A stretch of 64,000 bases of DNA from Arthrobacter sp. cf158 (GCF_900106835.1 NZ_FNNR01000005.1:78019-142018); one strand, 5' to 3'; positions 1 to 9,908 are shown, counted from the first letter of the stretch. A program made the numbers and translations. The notes: a model not told the origin generated them from the letters alone.

Positions 1-3
1 ACA

Positions 4-19
4 AACAAGTTGCCTTGTT
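4..19 (-). terminator. Short hairpin after tRNA-Val(GAC)
   Basis: Read on the minus strand, AACAAG and CTTGTT form a 6-bp stem around a GCAA tetraloop, followed by TGT. It lies 4 nt past the 3' end of the minus-strand tRNA-Val and would end the Gly-Cys-Val tRNA transcript. The stem is short and the T tract is poor, so it may instead be a processing signal. Confidence 0.4.
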
Positions 20-23
20 CTGG

Positions 24-95
24 TGGGCGATACTGGGATCGAACCAGTGACCTCTTCCGTGTCAGGGAAGCGCGCTACCGCTGCGCCAATCGCCC
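24..95 (-). tRNA. tRNA-Val (GAC anticodon)
   Basis: The minus strand folds as a 72-nt cloverleaf. The acceptor stem is GGGCGAU with AUCGCCC and discriminator A, there is a GGTTCGA T-arm, and the anticodon arm is CTTCC/GGAAG around a loop carrying GAC, which reads valine GUC/GUU codons. CCA is not encoded. The body is nearly identical to the plus-strand tRNA-Val(CAC) at 584, so the two probably arose by duplication. It is the last of three clustered minus-strand tRNAs. Confidence 0.95.
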
Positions 96-134
96 ATGCA
101 TCCAGCCAAAAGCTGGAAGACATGGTTTTCACCG

Positions 135-205
135 AGGTGGGTACGGGATTCGAACCCGTGTATACGGCTTTGCAGGCCGCTGCCTCGCCTCTCGGCCAAC
201 CCACC
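135..205 (-). tRNA. tRNA-Cys (GCA anticodon)
   Basis: A 71-nt minus-strand cloverleaf with acceptor stem GGUGGGU/ACCCACC. The discriminator is U, the identity base typical of cysteine tRNAs. The anticodon stem CGGCC/GGCCG-type pairing surrounds a loop with GCA, and the T-arm is GGTTCGA. It lies between tRNA-Gly and tRNA-Val and is probably cotranscribed with them. Confidence 0.95.
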
Positions 206-251
206 GTGTAAGCAGGATTCCGAGGAATTCTTGCCTTGACAGTGCCTTGCG

Positions 252-324
<73 letters not shown>

Positions 325-382
325 AGTGTCATTTCGGCGGGCAGCCCTTCAGGCATTCCGTCGCTTTCCGACGAGTAAAAAC

Positions 383-410
383 TCTATAGGAGGTTGCTGC
401 AAACTCCAAA
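383..410 (-). promoter_or_regulatory. Possible promoter of the tRNA-Gly-Cys-Val cluster
   Basis: On the minus strand TTTGGA or TTGGAG lies 15-16 nt before TATAGA, about 60 nt upstream of the tRNA-Gly 5' end. These resemble housekeeping -35 and -10 hexamers and are well placed for the tRNA cluster. This rests on motif matching only. Confidence 0.35.
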
Positions 411-583
411 TCGGTAGCCTGCCTTTGACGGTGGAGGTGGCTGGATCCTTGTATTTACGCGGTTCCGGTGAAGTTTCATCGCCGTAATTCCACTGTAGTA
501 GTTCGCTAGGAGTTCGGTGCCGTGCCGGACGCCGTGATCCGTTTTGCATTCCGGCAATGGTCCGTTAGTGTTTTCTATGCACC

Positions 584-655
584 GGGCGATTGGCGCAGTG
601 GTAGCGCGCTTCGTTCACACCGAAGAGGTCACTGGTTCGAACCCAGTATCGCCCA
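584..655 (+). tRNA. tRNA-Val (CAC anticodon)
   Basis: A 72-nt plus-strand cloverleaf: acceptor stem GGGCGAU/AUCGCCC, discriminator A, anticodon stem CTTCG/CGAAG with CAC in the loop, and a standard GGTTCGA T-arm. It decodes the valine codon GUG. It differs from the GAC-anticodon tRNA at 24-95 mainly in the anticodon arm. A strong hairpin follows at 664. Confidence 0.95.
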
Positions 656-663
656 CCAAGATT

Positions 664-688
664 GCCCCCGGACTTCCGGGGGCTTTTT
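664..688 (+). terminator. Rho-independent terminator after tRNA-Val(CAC)
   Basis: GCCCCCGG and CCGGGGGC pair in an 8-bp all-GC stem with a 4-nt loop, followed by five T residues. It begins 8 nt after the tRNA, a canonical intrinsic terminator. Confidence 0.9.
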
Positions 689-828
689 GGGTTTCCGGGC
701 TGCTCATCTGCACAGTGCTCACTACAACGAGCCAGGATGCGTTAGGACACGTCCTGGACAGGTCGCCGGTTATTCTCCCGTGAGGCATGTACTTGGGCGT
801 CGCTGATGGGGCTTCCTGCAGAAGGCAC

Positions 829-869
829 AAGGCGACGCCGGGACCTCCAACGGGGCGCGGCGTCGCCTT
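829..869. terminator. Inverted repeat between tRNA-Val and the repeat-protein gene
   Basis: A perfect 12-bp inverted repeat, AAGGCGACGCCG with CGGCGTCGCCTT and a 17-nt loop, lies 20 nt past the stop codon of the minus-strand repeat protein. It could end that transcript. There is no good T tract on either strand, so it is probably a transcript-end or stability hairpin. Confidence 0.6.
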
Positions 870-888
870 ATTAATTGAGTGAAGTGCC

Positions 889-1640
889 CTAGAGGATGGG
901 GCTCATGCCGTTCCAGCCGGAGCCAACCCGGACCTGCGACAACCAGCCGCCTTTGCCGTTGCCGGGATACATCCACAAGTAGCCGGACGTGTCCCGGGCA
1001 AGGACATCCGCGAATCCGTCGCCGTTGAAGTCACCGGGTCCGGTCAGTTCGGACATGGCGTTCCATCCTGCGCCCACCCGGACCTGCGGCAACCAGCCGC
1101 CTTTGCCGTTGCCGGGATACATCCACAAGTAGCCGGACGTGTCCCGGGCAAGGACATCCGCGAATCCGTCGCCGTTGAAGTCACCGGGTCCGGTCAGTTC
1201 GGACATGGCGTTCCATCCTGCGCCCACCCGGACCTGCGGCAACCAGCCGCCTTTGCCGTTGCCGGGATACATCCACAAGTAGCGGGACGTGTCCCGGGCA
1301 AGGACATCCGCGAATCCGTCGCCGTTGAAGTCACCGGGACCTGTCAACGCAGACATGACGTTCCAACCGGAACCCACCCGGACCTGCGGCAACCAGCCGC
1401 CTTTGCCGTTGCCGGGATACATCCACAAGTAGCCGGACGTGTCCCGGGCTAGTAGGTCGGAGAATCCGTCGCCGTTGAAGTCACCGGGCACGGTCAGTTC
1501 GGACATGACGTTCCAGCCCGTGCCAACCTGCCTCTGGGGGAGCCAGTCGCCCGTTCCGTTGCCGGGATACATCCATAGGTTCCCTACCCTGTCGCGAGCC
1601 AATATGTCCGCGAAACCGTCGGCATCCTGTCCCTGACGAG
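889..1640. repeat. Five tandem 150-bp repeats encoding FG-GAP units
   Basis: The same 150-bp unit recurs in register, for example the segment starting GACCTGCGGC at 1081, 1231 and 1381. The units nearest the 3' end of the gene are almost identical at DNA level, while the fifth unit, around 1500-1640, has diverged. Near identity suggests recent unequal recombination, so copy number may vary between strains. Confidence 0.9.
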
Positions 1641-2655
1641 CCCTGGGGTCTGGCCAGCTGCTGTCCATAACGATGACCTTGTCTAAATGCTCCAGCAGGA
1701 CTTTGTCATGAACCGGGTCCACGACCATTCGGCCGTGCCCGATGTTGAAGCTCCCGAGGCTCTGAAAACGGCCGTCCCTCGCTGCTATCAGCTCATAACC
1801 GCTCACGCTGCCACCAAGAGACTTCGCGAAGAAGAACGTTCGCGTTTCGGCGTCGTAAGTCAACATGCGCGCTCTATCGCTATTGGGGAAGAAGTCCGGG
1901 AACTGGGTTATTTTGCCGTCTTTGTACTCGACCAAGTCACCCATATTCCAAAACAGGAGGCGGTTTTCGACTGCATCGAAGGCAAGACTGGATATCGTGG
2001 GCAGCTCACCCCAGCTGTCTTTCGTAGGGATACCGTTGACGATGTGTTGGATCGCGTTGTAGGCGACTCCGCTGCTGCCGGTGCCTGCCTCGACCCGAAC
2101 AAAAGCGGTGTGAGTCATCGAATCGACCACTATCTCACTCGGAAACTGCCCAAAGGGAAGTCGAACTGTGCTTGTGACACTTGCGTCGTTGATGAGGGCT
2201 ACGCTGGCCCCGTCTATCTGTGACACGTAAGCCGTGTGGGTACTTGAATCCACGGCCACGTTACCTGGTCCCCAGTCCACACTTACCGTATTGGTGACCG
2301 ATGTCCCCTTGATAACCAAGACCTTGTTTTCCGATGTCGTGACGTAGACCGTATGGTCACCGGAATCGACCCCTATGAGGCGTGCTGTTCCATTAATCGG
2401 GATGGTGGCCGTGACCGTGGTGCCGTTGATGACAACCAGTGAATAGGTGGTCGGTATCTGTTGTGACTGAGCCTTGAGGATGTAAGCGGTACCGCTGGTC
2501 TCATCCACCGCCATATCGAGAATTTCTCCTCCGACCTCGATGGTGGCAGACACCGGATACGGCACATCCGCGGCGAAGGCAATATTTGAACTCCCTAGCA
2601 AGAATGCTGTCAGGACTGATAAGGCGCAGGCGCGCAGTAGGCTCTTTCGTCTCAT
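889..2655 (-). CDS. Secreted YVTN-like / FG-GAP (VCBS) repeat protein
   Basis: About 588 aa. The chosen ATG at 2655 begins a signal peptide: MRRKSLLR, then a hydrophobic stretch ending near SNIAFAAD. An open frame continues upstream to 2919, and an ATG at 2685 is also possible; neither has a clear ribosome binding site. Residues 30-330 contain repeated units of the type VAVDSSTHTAYVS, as in YVTN-type beta-propellers. The C-terminal 250 residues are five 50-residue FG-GAP/VCBS repeats with the calcium-loop motif DFNGDGFAD and a GYLWMYPGNG core. Such proteins are exported and bind calcium, often in adhesion or carbohydrate binding. No catalytic domain or wall anchor is visible. The gene stands alone between tRNAs and the nuclease gene. 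Confidence 0.8.
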   Translation of the reverse strand: MRRKSLLRACALSVLTAFLLGSSNIAFAADVPYPVSATIEVGGEILDMAVDETSGTAYILKAQSQQIPTTYSLVVINGTTVTATIPINGTARLIGVDSGDHTVYVTTSENKVLVIKGTSVTNTVSVDWGPGNVAVDSSTHTAYVSQIDGASVALINDASVTSTVRLPFGQFPSEIVVDSMTHTAFVRVEAGTGSSGVAYNAIQHIVNGIPTKDSWGELPTISSLAFDAVENRLLFWNMGDLVEYKDGKITQFPDFFPNSDRARMLTYDAETRTFFFAKSLGGSVSGYELIAARDGRFQSLGSFNIGHGRMVVDPVHDKVLLEHLDKVIVMDSSWPDPRARQGQDADGFADILARDRVGNLWMYPGNGTGDWLPQRQVGTGWNVMSELTVPGDFNGDGFSDLLARDTSGYLWMYPGNGKGGWLPQVRVGSGWNVMSALTGPGDFNGDGFADVLARDTSRYLWMYPGNGKGGWLPQVRVGAGWNAMSELTGPGDFNGDGFADVLARDTSGYLWMYPGNGKGGWLPQVRVGAGWNAMSELTGPGDFNGDGFADVLARDTSGYLWMYPGNGKGGWLSQVRVGSGWNGMSPIL

Positions 2656-2821
2656 AAAGCAGCACTCTACGGAGGCGAATTTCATGTGGATCGGAACGAG
2701 TTTCAATGTACTAAAACACGGCTGTCCTCGGTCGCCCTCAAAGAAACATGGCTGGCTGCCTGGGGGACGCCGATCTGATGCCTCTTGCGTCACGAATCCC
2801 GTGGACGCGCCACCCATCAGC

Positions 2822-2989
2822 ATGCACGAACACGACGAATCGAAAGAGCCCTCGGCTGACGCGAGCCCTGCTTCGCCTTTTGGGGAGCTGGCCCTGACCG
2901 CCCCCATCCTCGCAGGCAAGCTCGCCAGGCTTTCCCCGGAGCAGCTCGCGCTGATCTTTCCGCGGATGAATTCTGTCGGTCCTCTGTGA
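2822..2989 (+). CDS. Possible small protein, 55 aa
   Basis: A short frame from ATG at 2822 (MHEHDESKEP) ends 12 nt before the downstream nuclease gene. It has an acidic, polar N-terminus, then a helical segment with ARLSPEQLALIFP. The spacing fits an operon with the nuclease. There is no clear ribosome binding site, and the region lies opposite possible upstream extensions of the minus-strand repeat protein. I do not recognise a family. It may be a real small gene or chance. Confidence 0.35.
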   Translation: MHEHDESKEPSADASPASPFGELALTAPILAGKLARLSPEQLALIFPRMNSVGPL

Positions 2990-3001
2990 CACAGTCTTTA
3001 T

Positions 3002-3904
3002 ATGACTGCTCCACTGCTTGCCCACGCTACTGACTACGGCCGCATGTACGCCCGCTCCACAACTGAGCATTTTTCCGTGCCGTCCATCACCACGGTGATC
3101 GGCCAACAGGCCCATTCCTTGGATGGTTGGTTCAGTTACATGGGCGCCAGCAGCCTGGCTTCAGATCCTGAGCTTTCCGGAATTCTTGGAAGTCCCGCAA
3201 AAGTCCGGCAGGCGATCAACAAAGCCTCCAAGGCCGCCGAGGTTTACCGGGATGCGGCTGCAGCACGCGGGGATCGCGTTCATACGTACTGCGAACAGGT
3301 GGCTTTGCGGGCCCTGGGACGCGCCCATCGTATGCAGGAATGCCGGGACGAACTCGCGGCAAACGGCGAACAAGCTTTTGCCGCCCGTTTTGACGAGTGG
3401 TGGGAGCTGTACCGCGTTGAGCCACTGGCCCCGGAGATCACTGTCTGGAACAAGACAGTAGGCTACGCCGGAACACTGGACCTTGTGGCAAGGATCAATG
3501 GCCGTATCTGCCTGATCGACTACAAGACGAAGGGAACTACGCGGGACGGCACAGTCAAGGCCCTGGATGACAAAGTGGTCATGCAACTCGCCGCCGGGAT
3601 GAAGGCAGAAGAAAGCCTGGTTGATCCAGTCGCCGGCGAATGGGAACCGTGGAAATACGGGGACAACCCCATGCTGCTGGCAGTAGCCATTGGTGAAACC
3701 GAAGTGCGTCCACAACGAGCCAACCCGGAAATCCTCAAACACCACTGGTGGAAGTTCTGTGCCCTGCGGCGTGTATGGGAAATGTCTGCAGACGTCACTG
3801 CAGCCGGACAGGCGTTACTGCCGATTGCCCCTCCCGTGTTCGCTTCCGCCGGTGCTTCGCCTGCGAACAGCGGCAGTGCCATGACCTCAACTAAACTGGC
3901 TTAG
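3002..3904 (+). CDS. PD-(D/E)XK family nuclease (RecB-like fold)
   Basis: 300 aa. The C-terminal half has the PD-(D/E)XK core: E145 in PEITVWN, D160 in AGTLD, then D173 and K175 in LIDYKTK, with H94 in the upstream helix. This arrangement is typical of RecB/Cas4-type nuclease domains, which cut DNA using Mg2+. No helicase, iron-sulfur cysteines or target-recognition domain is present, so substrate and role are unknown. The last 40 residues (Ala/Ser/Pro-rich) look disordered. It lies 50 nt upstream of def on the same strand and may be cotranscribed. The start at 3002 is the only ATG before the conserved region and lacks a strong ribosome binding site. Confidence 0.75.
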   Translation: MTAPLLAHATDYGRMYARSTTEHFSVPSITTVIGQQAHSLDGWFSYMGASSLASDPELSGILGSPAKVRQAINKASKAAEVYRDAAAARGDRVHTYCEQVALRALGRAHRMQECRDELAANGEQAFAARFDEWWELYRVEPLAPEITVWNKTVGYAGTLDLVARINGRICLIDYKTKGTTRDGTVKALDDKVVMQLAAGMKAEESLVDPVAGEWEPWKYGDNPMLLAVAIGETEVRPQRANPEILKHHWWKFCALRRVWEMSADVTAAGQALLPIAPPVFASAGASPANSGSAMTSTKLA

Positions 3905-3954
3905 GCCCAGCAACGCACGGAGCCGGGTTTGACGATCGTGAGGACTGACAGCAC

Positions 3955-4523
<569 letters not shown>

Positions 4524-4527
<4 letters not shown>

Positions 4528-5444
4528 GAGTACTCTTCGCAGGAACTCCTGCCGTAGCAGTACCGTCGTTGGATGCCTTGCTCAAGGCGGGCTTTGACGT
4601 GGTGGCCGTCCTGACGAGGCCGGACGCGCCACTGGGCCGCAAACGGGTGATGACTCCTTCTCCAGTGGCGGCGCGTGCCGGGGAATTGGGAATCGACGTC
4701 ATTCGCGCGGCGAAAGTGGACGCCGATACCACGGCACGCATTGCAGAATTCGCACCCGACGTCGCCGCCATTGTGGCCTACGGCGGCATTGTTCCGAGGG
4801 CCGCTCTGGGAGTTCCCACGTACGGTTGGGTCAACCTGCATTTCTCCCTTCTGCCAGCGTGGAGGGGCGCTGCTCCCGTTCAGCGGTCCATTATTGCCGG
4901 AGACGACGTCACCGGCGCCGCGACGTTCCAGCTTGAGGAAGGCCTTGATACTGGCCCCGTGTTTGGAACTCTCACTGAGACCGTCCGTCCGGAAGACACC
5001 GCCGGTGATCTCCTCGAACGGCTGTCCATCAGCGGGGCAGTGCTTCTGAGCCAGACGCTCTCCGCCATCGACGCGGGACAGGCGGCTCCGCAGCCGCAAA
5101 CCGGAGAGGTCTCCCTGGCGCCCAAACTGACACTCGAAGACGGGCGCATGGACTGGCAGCAGCCGGCACTTGCCCTGAACCGCCGGGCGCGCGGCGTTAC
5201 CCCTGAACCCGGAGCCTGGACCACGCTGGAAGGCCAGCGGATCAAGCTTGAACCCGTGGAACTGAGGCCGGAGGTCAAGGACCTCGCGCCAGGAACCATC
5301 AGAATTGACGGCAAATCCGTTCTGGTAGGTACCGGGTCCCATGCAGTGGAACTTGGCCGGATTCAGCCGGCCGGTAAGAAAATGATGTCATCGGCTGATT
5401 GGGCCCGCGGCCTGGCAGCACCCGAGAGAGTGGTATTCGAATGA
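4524..5444 (+). CDS. fmt: Methionyl-tRNA formyltransferase
   Basis: 306 aa. It formylates initiator Met-tRNA using 10-formyltetrahydrofolate. The N-terminal domain has the hydrolase/transferase triad N104, H106 (VNLHFSLLP) and D142 (GLDTG), with the SLLPAWRGAAP loop after it. Residues 205 onward form the C-terminal tRNA-binding OB-like domain. GTG start inside the def stop codon (GTGA, 4-nt overlap); stop overlaps the ATG of rsmB in the same way (ATGA). Length is normal for the family. Confidence 0.97.
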
Positions 5445-7009
5445 GCGAGTCCGGCCGCCGAGGCCCCAACAACAGCGGGAGCCGGGACGGCGGCGGGGCG
5501 GGAAACCGAGGTTCACAGGGCAACCGGGGAGCCGGAGGGCAGAGCAGACGCAACGCCCAGGGCAGGGAGCGGAACAGGGGCCCCCAGAAGGGCTTCTCCA
5601 ACAATGCTCCGTCCCAGCGAACCCGCCGTGCTGATCCTGCGCGACTGGTGGCCTTTGAAGTGCTCCGTGCTGTGGCTGCCGAGGACGCATATGCCAACCT
5701 TGTCCTTCCCGCACGCATCCGCGAGCACCGGCTCGACCGCCGTGATGCTGGGTTCGCCACCGAGCTGAGCTACGGGGCGCTTCGCGGCCAGGGCACCTAC
5801 GATGCCATCCTGGCTCGCTGCGTGGACCGCCCCCTCGAACAACTGGATCCGGCAGTCCTGGACGCTCTGCGGATTGGCTCGCATCAGCTCCTGTCCATGC
5901 GCGTTCCCGCCCATGCTGCCCTGGACCAGACCGTTGGCTTGGCCCGTGCCGTCATTGGCGCCGGACCGTCAGCCCTCATCAACGCAGTACTCCGCAAAGT
6001 CACTGCCCACAGCATGGATGAATGGCTGGGCATCTTGTTGGAGCAAGAGACTGACGAGACAAAAATCGCCGCCCTGCGCCACGCCCACCCGGAGTGGATT
6101 GTCCGCGCATTGCGTCAATCGCTGGTTAATCACGGACGACCCAAGACCGACATAGATGACCTGCTGGAGGCCGACAACGCAGCCCCGGTGGTCAACCTTG
6201 TGGCGTTGCCGGGTCTGGGAGACCTGGAGGAGGCCTTTGAGAATGGAGCCACCGCCGGTGAATTGGTGGAGGGTTCCGCGCTGTCCGCAGGCGGAGACCT
6301 CGGACGATTCGAATCGGTCCGGCGCGGCACCACGCGCGTGCAGGATGTCGGATCGCAGTTGGTGGCGCGTGCATTGGCCAGCGTCGAGCTGGGAGAGTCT
6401 CCCGCCCACGGCGAACGGTGGCTTGACTTGTGTGCAGGTCCTGGTGGCAAAGCCGCGCTGCTCGCCGCCTTGGCTCATCGCGACGGAGCCACCCTTCTGG
6501 CAAATGAGCCCGCACCTCACCGGGCCAAGCTCGTTCAGCAGGCTCTTTCCGCAGTTCCCGATGAATCGTGGACTGTTAGAACCGGAGACGGACGTGACGT
6601 CGGAACCGAGCAGCCCGAGGCATTCGATCGCGTCCTGGTGGACGTTCCGTGCAGTGGTCTGGGGGCGCTGCGCCGACGCCCGGAGTCACGGTGGCGCCGC
6701 TCGCCCAAGGACATTGGAGACCTCGGTCCGCTGCAGCGTGAACTCCTGAAGTCTGCGATTGATTCCGTGAAACCTGGCGGTGTCGTGGCCTATGTGACGT
6801 GCTCTCCGCACCCAGCGGAAACCACCGCGGTGGTTAGCGACGTGCTCAGCAAGCGCGAGGACCTTGAACTGATCGACGCCGGAAAAGCACTGGATGATGT
6901 CAGCCTTACCGGCAACCTTGGCGCAGGTCACGAACTCACTGCACAGCTGTGGCCGCACGTCCACCAAACGGACGCAATGTTCCTGGCGATTATCCGCAAG
7001 AAAGCGTAG
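5441..7009 (+). CDS. rsmB: 16S rRNA cytosine-C5 methyltransferase RsmB/Sun
   Basis: 522 aa. Residues 1-60 are a Gly/Asn/Arg-rich low-complexity extension. Then come a NusB-like RNA-binding domain (about 65-200) and a SAM-dependent methyltransferase domain: SAM loop [10 protein letters not shown] near 327, [15 protein letters not shown] near 400 with a conserved cysteine, and [10 protein letters not shown] near 452 with the second cysteine. The two-cysteine pattern is that of m5C RNA methyltransferases; the family modifies C967 of 16S rRNA in E. coli. The ATG at 5441 overlaps the fmt stop; an upstream in-frame start at 5399 would lie inside fmt and is unlikely. The basic Gly-rich N-terminus is longer than in enterobacterial RsmB. 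Confidence 0.93.
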   Translation: MSESGRRGPNNSGSRDGGGAGNRGSQGNRGAGGQSRRNAQGRERNRGPQKGFSNNAPSQRTRRADPARLVAFEVLRAVAAEDAYANLVLPARIREHRLDRRDAGFATELSYGALRGQGTYDAILARCVDRPLEQLDPAVLDALRIGSHQLLSMRVPAHAALDQTVGLARAVIGAGPSALINAVLRKVTAHSMDEWLGILLEQETDETKIAALRHAHPEWIVRALRQSLVNHGRPKTDIDDLLEADNAAPVVNLVALPGLGDLEEAFENGATAGELVEGSALSAGGDLGRFESVRRGTTRVQDVGSQLVARALASVELGESPAHGERWLDLCAGPGGKAALLAALAHRDGATLLANEPAPHRAKLVQQALSAVPDESWTVRTGDGRDVGTEQPEAFDRVLVDVPCSGLGALRRRPESRWRRSPKDIGDLGPLQRELLKSAIDSVKPGGVVAYVTCSPHPAETTAVVSDVLSKREDLELIDAGKALDDVSLTGNLGAGHELTAQLWPHVHQTDAMFLAIIRKKA

Positions 7010-7092
7010 TCACCTACACCTGGCTGCCGTGGCCGGATTTCCTTGGCCTTGGCAGTCGTCTTCCGACCCACAACTCACCCGAAGGGGCTGCC

Positions 7093-7767
7093 TTGTCTGA
7101 GTGCTGTATCAATCCGAGCATCCTGTCTGCGGACTTTGTTAATCTTGAGGCCGAACTGCAGCGGATCAGCAACGCCGATGCCGTCCATGTGGACGTTATG
7201 GACAACCATTTTGTGCCCAATCTGACGCTCGGCTTGCCAGTGGTCCAGAGGATTCAGGCGGTGAGCCCGGTTCCGCTGGACGCACACCTGATGATCTCCG
7301 ACGCCGACCGCTGGGCACCTGCCTACGCGGACGCCGGTGTCGCGTCAGTGACGTTCCACGCGGAGGCCGCCATGGCGCCGGTCAAGTTGGCCCGCGAACT
7401 GCGTGCCCGTGGTTCCAAAGCCGGGATGGCGCTGCGGCCCGCAACCCCGGTGGAGCCCTACCTGGACATGCTCAGCGAACTGGACATGCTGTTGATCATG
7501 ACCGTGGAGCCTGGTTTCGGTGGACAGTCATTCCTGGATATCACCTTGCCTAAGATCAGGCGTGCCCGGGCCGCAGTAGAGGACTCGGGTATTGGGGTCG
7601 CCATTCAAGTGGACGGCGGCATCACCGAGGAGACCATCATCCGGGCTGCTGAAGCAGGCGCAAATGTCTTTGTTGCAGGTTCGGCCGTCTATGGTCACCA
7701 GGATCCCGCGGCCGCCATCGATCGGCTTCGTGCAGCAGGCCAGGCTGCGGCCTCGGCGAAAGCCTGA
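7093..7767 (+). CDS. rpe: Ribulose-phosphate 3-epimerase
   Basis: 224 aa. It interconverts ribulose 5-phosphate and xylulose 5-phosphate in the pentose phosphate pathway. The TIM-barrel motifs are clear: SILSAD near the N-terminus, [16 protein letters not shown] with metal/catalytic residues H32 and D34, H65 in DAHLM, the phosphate loop VEPGFGGQ, and VDGGI with the second catalytic Asp near 173. I chose the TTG at 7093 because GAAGGGG lies 5 nt upstream and the protein then starts [14 protein letters not shown] as family members do. The frame stays open upstream into rsmB. Ribulose 5-phosphate is also a substrate of RibB in the adjacent operon. Confidence 0.93.
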   Translation: MSECCINPSILSADFVNLEAELQRISNADAVHVDVMDNHFVPNLTLGLPVVQRIQAVSPVPLDAHLMISDADRWAPAYADAGVASVTFHAEAAMAPVKLARELRARGSKAGMALRPATPVEPYLDMLSELDMLLIMTVEPGFGGQSFLDITLPKIRRARAAVEDSGIGVAIQVDGGITEETIIRAAEAGANVFVAGSAVYGHQDPAAAIDRLRAAGQAAASAKA

Positions 7768-7788
7768 CGACCGTCACCACATGTTACG

Positions 7789-7820
7789 AAGATGGCCGGG
7801 AATAGCCCGGCCATCTTTGT
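7789..7820 (+). terminator. Terminator after rpe
   Basis: AAGATGGCCGGG pairs with CCCGGCCATCTT in a 12-bp stem with a 5-nt loop, followed by TTTGT. It separates the rsmB-rpe transcript from the riboswitch-controlled rib operon. Confidence 0.85.
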
Positions 7821-7845
7821 AGTTGTGGCAGAATAACAACACACA

Positions 7846-7998
7846 TACGTGCTCCGGGGTCGGTGTAAGTCCGAACCGGCGGTTATAGTCCGCGACCCGT
7901 GAGCCATGGCATTCCGAGTGATTGGAATGTAATGGCGAACGGTTGAACCGGTGGAATTCCGGTACCGACAGTTAAAGTCTGGATGGGAGAAGCACGTA
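7846..7998 (+). promoter_or_regulatory. FMN riboswitch (RFN element)
   Basis: Outer stem P1 is formed by TACGTGCT at 7846-7853 and AGCACGTA at 7991-7998. Inside are the conserved RFN blocks: GGGGTCGGTGTAAGTCCGAA, then GGCGGTTATAGTCCGCGACCC, a variable hairpin, and GAACCGGTGGAATTCCGGT followed by ACCGACAGTTAAAGTCTGGATGGG-type sequence (split here; see 7946-7988). It binds FMN. The 90 nt between it and ribM would be the expression platform, acting on translation or transcription of the operon. I did not model the alternative fold. Confidence 0.97.
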
Positions 7999-8088
7999 CA
8001 GTCATGCCGTGGGCTGTCCTTTAGCGACGCCCGGCATTGCGCTGTCGTACACCCCCGGAGTCATCGCGGCTTACTGGGAAGGAACGGC

Positions 8089-8796
8089 ATGGATTTTCTG
8101 CGATGGCTCTTCGAAGCACAGATCCCCGTTGGGGGATCTGCTCTTGTCTTACGCGAAGTGCTAGGTAACATTTTTGGGCTGCTCAGCGCCCTCGGCGGCA
8201 TGCGCCGCAAAGTCTGGGCTTGGCCAATCGGCATTCTAGGCAACATCCTCCTGCTCACGGTCTTTCTGGGCAACGTGTTTGGCGCGGCTGCGCCCGCCAC
8301 GCTGTGGGGCCAGGCCGCGCGGCAGATCATGTTCATTGCAGTTGCGCTTTACGGCTGGTACCGCTGGCGGCAAGGCCAGCAATCCAGCTCGCAGGGACGG
8401 GCCATTGTTCCTGGATGGGCCAGCAACAAAGTCCGCATTGCACTGATCGGCGCGATGATCGCCGGCACAGCTGCCCTGACCCCGGTTTTTGATTCCCTGG
8501 GCTCCTACCCACCGGTCTGGGCCGATGCCTGGACCTTCATGGGATCTCTCCTGGCTACGTACGGCATGGCCAAGGGCTGGACGGAATTCTGGCTTATTTG
8601 GGTGGCCGTGGACATCGTTGGCGTGCCGCTGCTCTTCAGCGCCGGCTATTACGCCAGTGCGGTCATGTACTTGTTCTACGGCTTCTTTACCCTGACTGGC
8701 TTCTTTGTGTGGTGGCGTGCCGAAAAGCGTGAACGGGACAGTCGTGTTGCCACCAAGAATGCAAGCCCGGCTCCCACCGTGGGAGCTGCACAATGA
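8089..8796 (+). CDS. ribM: Riboflavin transporter of the PnuC/PnuX family
   Basis: 235 aa with about six to seven membrane segments, the PnuC-type topology. PnuC relatives take up nicotinamide riboside. Actinobacterial members placed under an FMN riboswitch (RibM of Streptomyces, PnuX of Corynebacterium) are riboflavin importers. The riboswitch 90 nt upstream and the following rib genes therefore point to riboflavin uptake. GGGAAGGA lies 6 nt upstream of ATG 8089; an in-frame upstream start falls inside the riboswitch and is rejected. The tail after residue 200 is short and charged. The stop overlaps ribD by 4 nt. The substrate is inferred from context. Confidence 0.88.
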   Translation: MDFLRWLFEAQIPVGGSALVLREVLGNIFGLLSALGGMRRKVWAWPIGILGNILLLTVFLGNVFGAAAPATLWGQAARQIMFIAVALYGWYRWRQGQQSSSQGRAIVPGWASNKVRIALIGAMIAGTAALTPVFDSLGSYPPVWADAWTFMGSLLATYGMAKGWTEFWLIWVAVDIVGVPLLFSAGYYASAVMYLFYGFFTLTGFFVWWRAEKRERDSRVATKNASPAPTVGAAQ

Positions 8797-9908
8797 TTGC
8801 TGGGAAAAACCGTTACACGGGTGCGGAGAGTGCAGCCATGGATGCCGCGCTGACTGCCGCACTTGCCGGTCCGCGCGGAGCCAATCCCTTGGTTGGTGCG
8901 GTGATCCTCAGCCGCCAAGGTGAACAACTCGCTACGGGTTACCACCGCGGAGCCGGAACGGCCCATGCCGAGGCGGACGCAATTTCCGAGGCACGCAAGC
9001 AGGGGATCGACATCAGCGGGACCTCCATGGTTGTCACGTTGGAGCCCTGCAACCACGAAGGCCGCACAGGTCCTTGCGCGCAGGCAATCATTGATGCCGG
9101 AATCGCCAAGGTGATTTACGCCGTCGACGATCCGCATGACCCCGCAGCGGGCGGCGCCCGAACCCTTCGCGCCGCCGGGGTTGAGGTCCAGTCCGGGCTG
9201 GGCGCAACGGAGGCGTTCGGCTTGAACCGGGAATGGTTCGACGCCGTTACCGCCAAGCGTCCATTCGTCACGCTGCATATCGCCCAGACGCTGGACAGCC
9301 GTATTGCTGCGGTGGACGGCACCAGTCAATGGATTTCCAGCCCGGAATCGCTCGCGGACAACCACGGGTTGCGTGAACTCATCGACGCGATTCTGGTAGG
9401 TACCGGAACAGTGCTGATCGACAACCCGCGGCTGACGGCCAGAACCGCGGACGGCGAACGTTCGCAGCGACAGCCCATCCGCGCTGTCATGGGCCTGCGG
9501 AAGGTGCCGGACGATGCGGCAGTCCGGGGAAGAGATGGACGCTTTGTCCACCTGCCCACAAGGGACCCGGCCGCGGCCCTGGGCACGCTGTTCGACCAAG
9601 GGGTCCGGCATGTCATGGTCGAAGGAGGTTCGTCGATCCTGAGCACCTTCCTGGCGGCGGAACTGGTGGACGAACTGATTGTCTATCTGGCGCCGACGCT
9701 GCTGGGTTCCGGAACTCCGGCACTCAACGACCTCGGGATCACCACCTTGACCGCCGCCCAGCAATGGTCGTGGGACGAAGCAGGCGGCGGGGCAGTCCGG
9801 ACCCTCGGCAAGGACCTTCGTCTGCACTTACGGCCCACCAGGGCCAGCCATATCAAGAATTCCATTCCGCGCAGTGAAGCTGCGGAATATGTCACAGGAG
9901 GACACTGA
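8793..9908 (+). CDS. ribD: Bifunctional pyrimidine deaminase/reductase RibD
   Basis: 371 aa. It deaminates 2,5-diamino-6-ribosylamino-pyrimidinone phosphate and then reduces the ribose with NADPH. The deaminase domain (1-140) has the zinc site H58-A-E60 and C86/C95 in PCNHEGRTGPC. The reductase domain (about 150-350) has TLDSRIA, DAILVGTGTVLIDNP and MVEGGSSI motifs. The ATG overlaps the ribM stop by 4 nt; the stop shares one base with the ribE ATG. Normal bifunctional length. Confidence 0.96.
   Translation: MIAGKNRYTGAESAAMDAALTAALAGPRGANPLVGAVILSRQGEQLATGYHRGAGTAHAEADAISEARKQGIDISGTSMVVTLEPCNHEGRTGPCAQAIIDAGIAKVIYAVDDPHDPAAGGARTLRAAGVEVQSGLGATEAFGLNREWFDAVTAKRPFVTLHIAQTLDSRIAAVDGTSQWISSPESLADNHGLRELIDAILVGTGTVLIDNPRLTARTADGERSQRQPIRAVMGLRKVPDDAAVRGRDGRFVHLPTRDPAAALGTLFDQGVRHVMVEGGSSILSTFLAAELVDELIVYLAPTLLGSGTPALNDLGITTLTAAQQWSWDEAGGGAVRTLGKDLRLHLRPTRASHIKNSIPRSEAAEYVTGGH

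Noticed and set aside
1687..2223. 178-codon plus-strand frame inside the repeat protein gene
   Set aside because: The minus-strand frame has a signal peptide and propeller and FG-GAP repeats; this one has no features.
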